A stretch of DNA of 64,000 nucleotides from assembly GCA_036872755.1 (NCBI GenBank), contig JAVHNS010000001.1:868001-932000 (forward strand), given 5' to 3'. This stretch comes from Orbilia blumenaviensis (taxonomy: Eukaryota; Ascomycota; Orbiliomycetes; Orbiliales; Orbiliaceae). Positions 23,082 through 34,523 of this stretch are shown piece after piece. The notes under the pieces were generated by a model, which saw nothing but the letters and a program-made list of their open reading frames with translations, ran no database searches and was not told where the DNA came from. Both the position numbers and the translations under genes were made by a program. The first letter of the stretch is position 1; each line of letters begins with the position of its first letter.

Positions 23082-24751
23082 TCATAAGCCATCCGGCCTT
23101 CTACCCCCACAATCCCTACACCAGCAAGTATAAGCTGGCACCCTCTGATTCGACCCATTCCCACTCCCACTCCCACCCTCAGCATTCTGTTGCCATGAAA
23201 CCTTCCTAGGCTCCATAACCAGCATTTCTACTACTTTATTCTCCTGCCCCGCTGTTGAATTCTGTACTTTCCACACCACCGCTTCTTCCAACACTTCCTC
23301 CTCCCTTTCCTCCTTCGGATCCCAGTTTCTTACATACCTCCCCCGCTTTGCAAGTTCCTTCTCCTTCAACTTTGTCATCTTTAGCAGCAAGCCGTACATT
23401 CTAGTGCCGGTTATAAACCTCGGTCCTAAAGTATAGCTCGGTATCCAGAAGTAACTTGTATCACCGCCGCCTATGAAGCTTGTATATGCGCCCCGGGTTC
23501 TGGTTAGGGGTTCCCAGTCGACACAGCTGAATCCTACGTCGTCTAGGCTTCGAGTGCTACCGTCTCGCGGGGTCATCCATGTGGATTTGTCGTTTTCGTA
23601 GATGATTTCGAAGGAGGAGATTTCTTGGGTTCGGAATTTGTGGAATAGCCAGATTAGGGCGTCTGGGGTTATTGATTGCTGGGTTGTTGTTGTGGTAGTA
23701 TTATTATGATTATTATTATTATTATTATTATTATTAGTAGAGTTATTGATACTGTTGTTATGATTATTGCGATTGTAGTGGTGGTGGTGGTGGTGATGGT
23801 GATGGTGATGGCGAGTATTATTATAAGCCCTCGGAATCCCCATACTAATCTTTTGAAGATTCGGCAGCTTCAAAGAAAGTATATCCGGCATAAACGGCCT
23901 CAAAAACCTAAGTGAGTAATAAAACTCCTGGTCGTAACCGAACCTGCTAGGACGAATCCACATATTCTCACCGAATGCGTTCGCAGAATGTCGAAGTGAT
24001 ATATTCGTCCGTGTGAAATACGCCCAGCTGACGGCGTTCAATACCGCCTCTGGCAGAGTGTTTAAGGTCGGGATGGTGTTTACTGCGTATCCGGCGAATA
24101 TTATACGGCCCCGTGAGATGTGGTGGAGGAATTCTGGGGAGAGGTTTGTTGGGGTTGGGGTTATGTACCGGTATGGTGGGTTTCCCGTGAGGGATTTTGA
24201 AAGGCGGGCTTCGAGGAGGGAGCGGTAGGAGGCGCAGGTTGTGGTTATTATGTTTGTTAGGGTGGTGCAGACTTTGAGGAGGCTTGGTGGTAAGGCGTAG
24301 ATGGGGTTTGGACAGGAGATTGTGACTGTGCAGGGTAGTTCGTGGCTCTGGGTAGTCATAAAGAAAAAATTTTTAGATATCATTAATATCATGCATTGAG
24401 TTCGATAATATCAAAGTAATTCCGTGAATAAGAAATAAGAAACTGGAAGGCTATATCTATCATATGTGCATAAGATAGATTTTGTAGAGATAAAACGGAT
24501 TTTTTAGAATCAAAATGTATATATAAAAAGAAAAGAAAAGGTATGCATACTCTGTGAATGCCATTCCGTTCTACGCCCAAGAAATTCATTTCTTGACGCC
24601 ATTGTTTCGTTTGGACCGGTGATTCAAAGATGAAGTCCACCCCGCCATAGATGGCGTCTAAGAGGTGGGAGATTATCTGATAGTGGATTTCATGCGGGAG
24701 ACGCAGGAGCCTAATCGATATATATATATGCATATCCACATACATATGCAT
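23082..24751 (-). CDS. Orphan F-box-like protein, paralogue of the gene at 36869-38206
   Basis: Two exons, 24751-24551 and 24347-23082, give up to 488 residues. The N-terminus RLPHEIHYQIISHLLDA resembles an F-box start, followed by FIFESPVQTKQW. I recognise no named family. The gene at 36869 shares this layout: IPYEIQYKILSDAL, VKSPVQSKEW, an intron at the same place, IIFAGY downstream, and KRGRY near the C-terminus. The 203-nt intron is long for this window. Mid-protein there is a run of eleven histidines and a long asparagine-rich stretch encoded by trinucleotide repeats (about 23690-23830). The start is uncertain: ATGs at 24745 and 24733, or a short upstream exon as in the paralogue, are possible. 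An adaptor role in ubiquitination is inference from the F-box-like end only. Confidence 0.65.
23699..23830. repeat. Coding trinucleotide repeats (Asn and His runs)
   Basis: ATT/TTA units followed by GTG/ATG-type units on the plus strand encode poly-Asn and poly-His on the minus strand inside the orphan F-box-like gene. Confidence 0.85.
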
Positions 24752-26251
24752 GCGTAACAGTCAGCGATTTCTCGTATATATTATGCAAGTGAAGTCAAAT
24801 ATTAAAAGTCAAGTCCCGGCCAGTCCGGACTATAGCCATGAAGATATGATATCATATAGTAGCTAGTCCATAAGGCACTGGCCTGGGGAACTAGCTAATC
24901 CAAAATCGGAATCCGGGGAAATGGGTTTGCTAACGGTGGTAGAACAGCAGCTATAGGACCCCCCTGTGTCGCAGTCATTGCCAAAAAACTTAAGAGCTTT
25001 AGGGGGGAGCTATAAGATTGACCAATTGATTTCCCAAAACTGTGTCGTGCAAGAAAAAGGGCCCTGTGCCGGTATTCCGTATGGATACATACGCTAGCGG
25101 GTTCGGTAAGTAAGCGGGGTGGGAAGGTTGCAATTCTGCTGGCGCACGCGGTTGTTGGGAAAAGAAAACTCGGGAAACCTGATCTTTGGGGGAGCTCGAG
25201 AAAGAGAGACGAAATCCAGGAACAGGTTTGTCAATATTGGCTGTGCTGACGACAAACAGAACAACGGTTAGAAGTCGGGCCGCGCGCGGGGGGTGGATGT
25301 TTCACTGGGGTATTGGAATGTTTGGGGAAAAAAAAGAAGGAGCGTATTATTCGTATTTTGGGAGAGAAAAAAGTCTCGAGTCGCGAGTTCAAGGATGGGG
25401 AACCCTCTTGGTCGCGGCCCCCTTAGACGCACATGGCCCGTCGTTTAAATACTCATTTCAAACATAGGCGCCACCGCCTCTCGAGGATCCACATGGCCAT
25501 GGCCTACCCCCCCTGCCTTGGGGTAGCTGGTTAGTGCTGCCGGTACATCATTCGGACAGGCACTTGCGTCTTCGACCTTGCCGGGCGAATATTATACCGT
25601 TTCTTTCACGGTGTATGTGTGTGTGGTGTAATCCGTTGTAGGACAAGATTTGAACGGTCCCGGTTTTTCTTCCCCTGGGAAATGCAATGCATTGCGCTTG
25701 TCGTGAAGCTATATTAGAATCGAGTATTCATTAATATCGCGGTCAACGATCTGTGAGGGTCCACATACACTTAACGGTTTTAGGCTCAGTCCTAAATGGG
25801 TGGTTATATACGGTGGCCAACGGCGACTTCAGAAGGACACATGAACAACACCTTTCCCCTAAACTGTCGGTGGCAATGAAACGGAAAGCGTGCAAATGGC
25901 AGTGATATCCACTCTTGTTTTTAGCCTGGAGGAGGCAGCGTGGTGGTAGGTGGGTAACATCTGATATCTTTGGAATATAACTTTTAGTGCAGTTCGAGGG
26001 CCTAACTAATACTCTCTTTACATTTTATGCAACACTGGTTAGCCAGGTATATCTCCAGGTCTCTTTTAACTGCGTACGGGACGAAAGATATGATACTATC
26101 CAGTAACCTATATATATAAATCTGTACTATGGAATTAGGCCTTTGAAATGAAGTATTCAACCGTTGTATTGAACTCGTTATGCATTACGTATTCTAACAG
26201 TACTGCGGTACTGTGTAGCCGCCTATCTACCTTCTACCTATAAAGATAAAA
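24752..26251. other. Intergenic region without a supported gene
   Basis: This 1.5 kb gap lies between two minus-strand genes, so it includes the promoter of the orphan gene and the terminator side of the chitinase. A 93-codon frame at 25186-25467 has no support. GC varies, with a GC-rich island near 25280. Confidence 0.4.
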
Positions 26252-29200
26252 TCAACCAAAGAAGTCAAACCAGTACGGCTTCCCTCCATATGTGAACCTC
26301 TCCGGATCACTTCTAGCAACCGGCCACCTAAGAGGACCATCCGGCGCGCACTCGGTCCCACACAGCTGTCTCTTCTTCGTCCTTCCGTTAACATCCGGCA
26401 ACGGCCCCTGCCATATTCTTGGCGAATTCGGGGTAATACTCGGATCATTCCGGTCAAAAATAATATAAGTAAGCGTCTCTTCTTCATTCGTGGCGATTAT
26501 ACGGTCCACATTTGGATTTCTGGATGTATTCCCGTATCGGTCTGTCCAGCCTTGGTTGATGAGGATGCGATATTCAACGTTACCCCAGATTCCGGTCATG
26601 GTGATTCTACGTGGGTCGTCTGTGAGGACTATGACTGTTCCGCGGGCTGACATGGCGTATGCGGCGGACATTAAGCTGAAGTAGTAGTATTGATCGCTGG
26701 CTTCGTAGAAGTCTTGGGGCAGGACTGGTCGAGGGTCGGTTATGCGGATGTCTCTGAGGTATCCGAATCGGCTGAGGTCGTAATAGTTGATGAACGGGTC
26801 TGCAATGTTGGGGTTGTCGTCGCTATACCATCCATCCTAAATTGTGCACAAGAACTAACGTCAGTATAGTATAGATGTATGGGCGGTATGGCAGAGTTTT
26901 AAAAGACTTACCCATATCGTTAACCAACCATTTCCACCGCGGTGCGACGCAACAGTTTGGGCAATCCCGGAGAGGCCGCGCCTCCCGAATAAAGCAGCCA
27001 AAGGTCTAGTGTAGAATAATTGAACGTGGTTTCCGTAAATAACGCCTGGGCGGATACGGTCCATCATCCAAGCAACTCCAATATATCGAAGTATAAGGGG
27101 AGTTCTGCCCATTTGCCCTATCAAATGATCAGGTAGGGAAGGATCAGGAATGGGAGGAATAAATGGAATATTCGGTAGACCTCGCGGTGCGACATCTGGT
27201 TGCGGAATGTCACAGACAGAGTAGATTCTGCCACAGTTTCGATTCTGCGGGGCGCAGAACGATATTGGTGAACTCGGTTTGGAGCATTGTATAGTTGCTG
27301 TAGGAGTGGAGGAGGAAGTAGCCGTCTTTGTGGCTGATACAGTACCTGAAGATACTGGACCAGTACCTCCTGCACCTTCGCCCCAGCATTCCAGGCTTCC
27401 ACCCGGCCCGCCGCTAGGATCATAACTGCATCTTCTTCCGAATACTCTATGATAGGTAATATCAGTAGGTAGCCTATCCGTACTGAGGTCAAATCCTGCC
27501 GACAACGCCTTCGAGACTGAGAGTGGGCTGTTTTCCTGTTCGAACAGGAAAGAATAGTCAACAGTTTGGCCTTCTCTAACTCCATAATACCTCCATTGGT
27601 ATTGTCTTGATGTCCCGGCATTGCCCAGTTGAGACCCAGCAGCCACAACCACAAAAGAATCACCCTTGGTGACAACATTTGGATCACTTCCGGGAATAAA
27701 ACTGGGCGGCGGGCTTCCGGGTAGAGAAACCGGTGGTGGGGCGCCTTGGTCAGCTATTCGAGCATCGAAATCAACAGACCACACCATTGACCCTCCCATG
27801 CAAAGATCATTGGCTACCCCGAGCTTCATATTTATAGTTTCATCATCATCGTAACCAATCCATTGGTCGTCCCATTTGAGTTCTTTGATCATGGGGCCTG
27901 ATAGTAAATTGGGTGTGACGCCTCTGCTGCTAATGACGTTTTGGATTTCTGTTTTTATACGAGGCTCAGTTAACACCTTTAGAACTTAATCCATAGAGAT
28001 GGTGATCTTGTGTAGGAGATCATACCTCTGGCAGACATCACACCTGGAAAGTTGGTGCAGGCAGCAGCTTTGTTAGGTCCGCTGAATATACACCCCAAAG
28101 TCACTATCATTTAATTAGCTTAACTGAAATCCAAGGACTGTGAAATAGTATAAGTCTGATAATTGTACTTACTGCAACCTCTATCCGCTACAGTATACCC
28201 TCGGCCACTATAATTATGAAATCAGCAATCGATCATAAAATGTTGATATTCTGGAGCTCTGTCGAAAGGACACTTACTAATACGCAATGCCGAAGTTTAT
28301 TTTTGCAGGGTTGAGTTTTGCAAACCATAGCGGCCTCGTATCGTTATAAATCTCTCGGATATCAGTTTGTGGGCGAATCTTAGGTCCAAGCGTCTATTCA
28401 TAACCGAGTAGAGCTTGTTAGTTTGTGATTAAATATGACAGCCTACTGTGATACGTACCGGATTATTTCCATCCCATGCACCTGTTAGGTTCAACGCCGC
28501 AAGTTAGCTAATGAACAGTCCACAAATCAGTGTGGCTTTCGAGTAAATGACATACCGTGAAGATCGTAAGACATAAAGCCGAAGTGGTCGACATAAGGTT
28601 CCATCCCCTTTGGATCCATACCTCGAAGGTACCAGTAATCCGGGGCACTATATATGTTGACATCGTCAGTACTGTGATATCGATATCATTTTAACTATAT
28701 TGTGCAAAACAAAAAACTTACAGCACAAGACTAATCCCATATTTAGTACCGAATGCCGCCTTCATCTCTCTTACCAAGCTGACATAGTTCTGAGGGTCCG
28801 TTGATCTTCCTCCACGCTCTGGAGCTGTGGGGTATTCCCAGTCGAGGTCGGCACCTTGGAATCCATACTTATCCATGAAACTTATAAGGGATGAAATGAA
28901 TTTCTGCCTATTTGCAGCAGAGGCTACCATATCTGACCATGTTGTGTGCGTCGGGCCAGGGTCCTATTTTTCAAGTGTTAGCTGGGAAGACTTAAGATAA
29001 CATGAATAGGATAGTATAGAAACATACACTGAAGTCGAAACCACCCACAGAGATCCATGTTTTTAATCTATAAAGAAAGCCAGCTTAGTACGATGTATTT
29101 TTTGCATGATTGGTAGTACTTATTTCCGTTTAATCGTACGTTGCAGTTTTCAAGTTTGTGAACGCATAATAGTATGGCTCATCAGCAGGGTCCCAGGGTA

Positions 29201-30147
29201 TGACCTGAAATGTTGACGGGTTGATCGATCTGAATCATTTTAGTTAGCTTGTTTTAAACTAGATCACGAACTCTGTACTTGCAATCTAGGTTACTTACGC
29301 AAAAGCAAGATTAAGCTGTGTGAAACCTTTAGTGATGAGCTGGTCTGGCACCACCTTATTACAAGCTCTGGCTCTTATATTCCTATTGTAGTCCCATATT
29401 ATTTAGTATAATAGCGTATAGAGCTGCGGAGTTTACCACGACATTATTACTTACGAAACTTGATAGTAACCTATTTTCCTCCCTCCACTTGCAGTTCCGC
29501 TACCCGTTCCACAGGATGGAGGCGGGATCACCTGGCATAAACCGTATCCTGCTTGACAAGGTAGTGTATTTCCTTTTGGATCCGCATTTATACAGTGAAG
29601 CGTTTCGGTCTTTTATAGAATATATGTTATTAATTCTCGGGTTCCCAGCGGACTAACACAAAGGAGAAAGACTTACTCCGCACCACCCAAAGTACGAGCA
29701 GCATATATCCAATCCACATTTCTGGGTACCACCCAAAGAATACTGTCCACACATAGCAACAGCATTACAGTTTGAGTGGCACACTACTGGCGCCGTCGGC
29801 TTGCAATGGCTCGGCGAATATCCGCATTTTCCTAACTGTTATCAGTTGTATATGTATCAGCTTATTGTGTCTTACTTTTACATTTCATTTTGAATCGAGA
29901 GGAGGATTTGATGTCAAGTTAAGGATCGTTATATTCTTACCGAATTACAGCAGCTACCGTCCGCGCAAGGAGTGGTACTGGTGCATTGAATCGGACCATT
30001 ATCTTGTCGCCGTTCTAGAGCATATGAAGCAGAGTTCCAATCATAATAGTTTTTCGAATCTTTGAACAAGCTTCTCGCATTTGAGAGGCCTAGGAAGAAA
30101 AGGAGACAGGTTACTGAATTCTTTACAGTGGATGATTGAGACTTCAT
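26252..30147 (-). CDS. Secreted GH18 chitinase with chitin-binding domains (fungal subgroup C type)
   Basis: Fourteen exons on the minus strand: 30147-29941, 29835-29677, 29609-29455, 29382-29299, 29229-29140, 29067-29028, 28963-28722, 28647-28556, 28481-28459, 28393-28278, 28207-28173, 28103-28026, 27948-26912 and 26836-26252. All phases close, giving 980 residues. A signal peptide (about 1-24) precedes a hevein-like cysteine region (55-135, including CCSYFGWCG). The GH18 barrel follows, with WISVGGFDFS and GADLDWEYP; the catalytic acid is E288, with D286 and D284. Then come FGFMSYDLHG, GRGYTVADRG, the Cys-containing GPNKAAACTNFPGVMS block and GSMVWSVDFD. A Thr/Ser linker leads to a C-terminal region of about 400 residues of unknown role. 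This layout fits killer-toxin-like subgroup C chitinases, which hydrolyse chitin outside the cell. No LysM was seen here; a LysM protein is encoded next door, divergently. Confidence 0.9.
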
Positions 30148-30777
30148 CTTGATGCTAAGTCTGCCGCATTAGCGACAATGACTTGCTGAGTATACTCGAA
30201 TTCGTATAGTGTTTTAACTGAGCTTCGAGTGTTTGAAGTGTATACCAACGGGCTATACGCCAGTGGACAAGATGTGTAGGGGCAAAGGTGCGCTAGCTAG
30301 TAAGGTGCGCCTACACTTGCGAACGAGACCTCGGAGTGTATATTATATTTTCATGGACAAATGTTTAATTCTCCACTCAATTAAATAAAATATCGCCATT
30401 ATCATACATCCTATTTCGATAACACCCTCCCCGGCCGAGCACCGGACTAATCCGACCGAGCATCTCCGATTTGACATCGAAATGACCCCCATGACATCGA
30501 AGTTTTCGTAACGGTTAATATAGCTATATCAGGATCAACCATACTTTCCCTTGTCGGATTCCCCGAACCCCTGTAGAAAATCATATAAGGTTTTTAAAAA
30601 AAATTTAAAAGGAAATGCTGATGCGCCATTAAAGACAACGGCCCGTGCAGGTCCACGCTTCCTCCGGCGGGTAAGCCTCACTTGCGTTAGCCTGGAAGCT
30701 ATGCGAGGATGGCAGGTAGACGTTGATTGAGGTTCCTGTCTCGGCACTTCGGTTCAAGTAAGCTATATAAGATAGAA

Positions 30778-30783
30778 CACGTG
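30778..30783. promoter_or_regulatory. CACGTG E-box, copy 1
   Basis: Palindromic bHLH-type site in the chitinase/LysM divergent promoter, paired with 30819-30824. Binding is not shown. Confidence 0.4.
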
Positions 30784-30818
30784 AATTCCATGCTCCTATG
30801 AAATCTTATATTATATCA

Positions 30819-30824
30819 CACGTG
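30819..30824. promoter_or_regulatory. CACGTG E-box, copy 2
   Basis: Second palindromic site, flanked by an extra CA and AGG, in the same divergent promoter. Confidence 0.4.
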
Positions 30825-31740
30825 AGGAAGTCTCGTATGCAAGCGAGCTGGTAGGCGATATGCATATTTTACGAGTTCCTAAGCTTAAGCCGGGAGGTAG
30901 GTAGCCTCGAAATCCAAAGTCATGGGTTGCAATAATATGTTCCTGTCGTAATGCGGATGTAGCATGTCCATGCAGAAAAAAATGGGATAAAACTTCAAAT
31001 GCAATGCTACCGGCCGAAAAGTTTATTTGGGTGACGCCAATTTGATTCTCTTTAAACTACCGAATGCTCACTCGGTTATGCATTTACCCAGGAGCTAGTT
31101 AAGGGAGATCTGCCGGGTTTGGTGGCCAAAACTGTTGGTCGCGACGTCGGCTGCATTTTATTCGTCAGTTGTTGGTGGGAGCTGACTTAGGGATGTCAAT
31201 TAAGTTAAGTTTCAGATATAACCCAAGGGGATCCCGAATGTCAGCAAGCCACGGCCGGTCAAGACCGACACTAAAGAGCTTATTAAGACCCCATTCAGAA
31301 GGAAGTCAAGATTCCGATTGATGACAAGTTTTTACCAAGGGCAAGCTTAGCTCACTTAATATGCATAATGCTATAGCACAGGCGCATTTACGAGCGCAAA
31401 GTTTTTGGCGAAAAATGCCGATAGTAACGCTATCCGCATCGGTAACCGGAACTCAATTTATATCCTCAAGGATATATCGATAAAGCCGAATCGCCAACGT
31501 CATGATAGTATCGGACCGTGATGCCTTTTCTTCTTCTTTCCTTTTCTCCCCGGTGCTCCGGCTATAACGGGGTTCAAGGGTTCCGAACAAATCGAAGATC
31601 CTATTCCTATCATCCCAAGCTGTCGCCCCAGTTTGCATTGTCTTTGGATTTCAAGAATTTCTTTAACTGAGTAAAGCTCCCTCCAGCTACCCAAACAGAC
31701 TATAGGAAGTAAAAGATCGAACTCCTCAAGTCCCTTCGCC

Positions 31741-33592
31741 ATGTTACTAGGAAATCTGAATTTTAGACCTGCAGCGGTTTTACAAGCCGTCAGCTTTACC
31801 TCCATCTTCTTCCAATATCAGTGTGAAGCAAGCGCTCTCAACATAGATTCAAACTTCGAAATTGTCCCACGGGCTGCACTCACCGCGCGAGATGTATCTG
31901 CGACACCTTCCTGTGGCTTCTGGGTTACAACAGATAACACCACAACCTGCGCTCAGATTTTGACGACCTATAATTTGCAAGCGAGCGCATTTGTTGCACT
32001 GAATCCATGGCAGGGTGTTTATGATAAGAGCGTTACCATTAATCAGACAGGTTGCGGTGGTGTTCTTGCGTATGAGACTTATTGCGTGGCGCCAGGTTCG
32101 TTAAATTGGGTTTTGTTTAGTGGCCAGCTTCTTCCAGGCTAGTTAAGGATGTTATGCTAATATATCGAACCTGTAGGAGTATCAAATACGATTTCTACAG
32201 ACGGGACATGTGGTCCTAACAATGGCAACGCTGTTTGCCCTGGTTCTTCCTTTGGGAGCTGCTGTAGTGTTTCGGGATGGTGCGTACATCAAGATACACA
32301 TGATCTATGAGGACGGCAAAACTAACAGTGATTTATAATCAAATAGGTGCGGAAACGGCTAGTAAGTTGTCATGAATCAATCATAGCCAATTACGTCGAT
32401 TTTAATAATGAATTTCCAGTGCTTTCTGTGGAATTGGAAATTGTATTGGAGGAAACTGCGTGAATGGCACCGGGTGGAGTACAGATGGCAGATGCGGAAT
32501 CCAGCCTCTGCAGCCCAGATGCGGGGGGCAATATGGAGTTTGCTGTTCGAATGCAGGATGGTATGTCATTTCTGATGATGCTTCTATGCTTTTTTGCCCT
32601 CTTATTACCTATACGTCGTACTAAGAAGAGGTTCTGGATATAAGGTGTGGAAACGGTACCGATTACTGCTCCTGGGATAATTGCGCTGCAGGTGCTTGCT
32701 CGCAACCACCATATACATCCAGACCCGTGACGACTGCGGGGCAGGGATGTCAAGCTGGGTCTTGCTGGACGTCTCTACCTCCTACTGGCCCTGTTGAAGG
32801 GACCACGGTGCCAACCACAACCTCGAAAACAAGGTACAGATTTCTGCGAAACCTCTACTCTCGAAGCTCACGCTAATTAAACAAATGTATAATGATTTAG
32901 TACCAGCAGCAGCACGAAAACCACAACCACCCCGCCTGCAACACCCACTTCTGTCGATGGGTCTTGTGGAGGCACTCAAGGTTACACTTGCGTGGGGACT
33001 ACTTTTGGAAACTGCTGTTCCAGCGCAGGATTTTGCGGGAAAACAGGCGTTTTTTGCGGAGAAGGATGGTAAGTGCCCACACCTAATATCTTATGCATCT
33101 ATCTATGCATAATATACGTATATACCTGCATGCAAACCTACCCTTGGAACATTAACCGTCCAACCCCTCGGCAAAAGAGCTAACCAGTCCGCTGGACCTT
33201 TGGAAAACCACACTTTAGTCAAACAAAATGGAGTTCTGGTTGCCAGACAACCAATATCAGCTCGAATAATGGTCGCTGCGGTGTAATATCTGGGTCTCCA
33301 ACATTTACCTGTGTTGGCGGACAGTACGACGGCATGTGTTGTTCGTCCAGTGGATATTGGTATGTCGGTTTTCGATTCAATTCGATCTTGTCCTAAACCA
33401 GGAACGAAAAATGTGTGATCTTGGAAGGCTAACAGGGATGGGTCGGTGAATAGCGGTACAACCACAGGGCATTGTGGAACAGGCTGGTAAGTCAATAGAG
33501 TCCTTTCCAGGAATGGTCATAACTTTAGGCTGTGTTACTAAACAGACCGTTTAACAATTTATAGTCAATCGAAATACGGCAGATGCACTTAA
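31741..33592 (+). CDS. Secreted LysM protein with four CBM18 chitin-binding modules
   Basis: Nine exons, 31741-32095, 32177-32279, 32347-32361, 32420-32560, 32645-32833, 32901-33068, 33219-33359, 33436-33486 and 33565-33592, give 396 residues. A signal-like N-terminus precedes a LysM domain in exon 1 (CGFWVTTDNTTTCAQI to the AYETYC end). Four hevein-type CBM18 modules follow, recognised by SCCSVSGWCG, VCCSNAGWCG, NCCSSAGFCG and MCCSSSGYW. A Thr-rich linker separates modules 2 and 3. Seven of the eight introns are phase 2, several within the TGG of the module's conserved Trp; exon 3 is 15 nt. LysM and CBM18 both bind chitin oligomers. In other fungi, LysM genes often sit next to subgroup C chitinases, as here. 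Protection of the fungus's own wall or masking of chitin from a host are plausible roles but inferred. Module 4 has a changed aromatic segment and may bind less well. Confidence 0.88.
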
Positions 33593-34523
33593 GCGAGCGC
33601 AAGGCTTAAGAGCTGAAGGGGGACAAAAGCTTCAGTTCTGGTTCCCATATTTGCAGATGCATGTGACGAACCCAAGGCGGCAAGACAGCTATGGTTGAAA
33701 CACGACTACATGAATAAGACAAATACAAAAATATTGATTCAACAGAAGATGTCGTATCCTGAATCAGGTCCTATAACTTTTAGATAATTACATATACGCA
33801 TTTGCGGGGAATGCATATTTCCGGCAGCAGTTTAAGGAGCATATGATCTGGGGATCTATACAGTTCAGAACCGCCTCCATGCCTTTTACGGCCAAAATAG
33901 CGAGAATCCATTCAGTAGTATTGAAGCTCGAGTTCATGAAGTCTACCGGAGAACAGTTCCACGGAAATGTCTGTAGACGGAGTCGTAACGAATTTTGAAA
34001 GTTAGCAAACGTAGCAAACGTTACGACGTCGCGTGTCGTAGACGTACACTGCACGGTCTATCCAAATGTGTTTTCCACAACCACCAAGTTCAACAAATTT
34101 ATAATATTCCACCTACTCGAGGTACTTGAAATTCAGCCACATACCGCATCAAGATACATCTTACAACTATTCGTGCTCACATTCGCGAAAAGTCTTTACC
34201 CCACCTGGTCCATGTACTTATCGCGATCCGGCGCGCCGGTGAAATACCCACTTTGATCGATTGGGGTTGCAGCTAAACTCCACGTAGCTAGCTGAATCTA
34301 CGGCTGATAACGTTAGCATATCGTAAGGAAAGCGCTTAGAAGTCACGGGCGTCATATAAGAAATGTTCTCTCGTGCAGGCTGTGATATCTGTTTTTGAAT
34401 TCCTTCCCTCCATTTCATCCTAAAACATTCATGCCATCTATTCTTCTTGTAATAAATTTGTATGGTTAACAAAAAAACTAAATTGACAAAAATATCTCTA
34501 AACTATTATACTATTTGAAAAAA
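33593..34523. other. Intergenic region, LysM gene to F-box gene
   Basis: About 930 nt between two plus-strand genes: terminator side of the first, promoter of the second. A minus-strand frame at 33788-34054 has no support. Nothing else seen. Confidence 0.4.

Larger units (their letters stand above)
30148..31740. promoter_or_regulatory. Shared divergent promoter of chitinase and LysM/CBM18 gene
   Basis: The 1.6 kb gap separates the two start codons. It contains no supported gene. Two CACGTG E-boxes lie 35 nt apart (30778-30783 and 30819-30824). Joint regulation of both genes is inference from the arrangement. Confidence 0.55.

Noticed and set aside
28015..28090. Frameshift in the chitinase near 28.0-28.1 kb
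   Set aside because: First splice choices gave stops or a broken frame. Using the acceptors at 28104 and 27949 gives a closed frame that keeps the family's GPNKAA and EIQNVI blocks, so no frameshift is needed.
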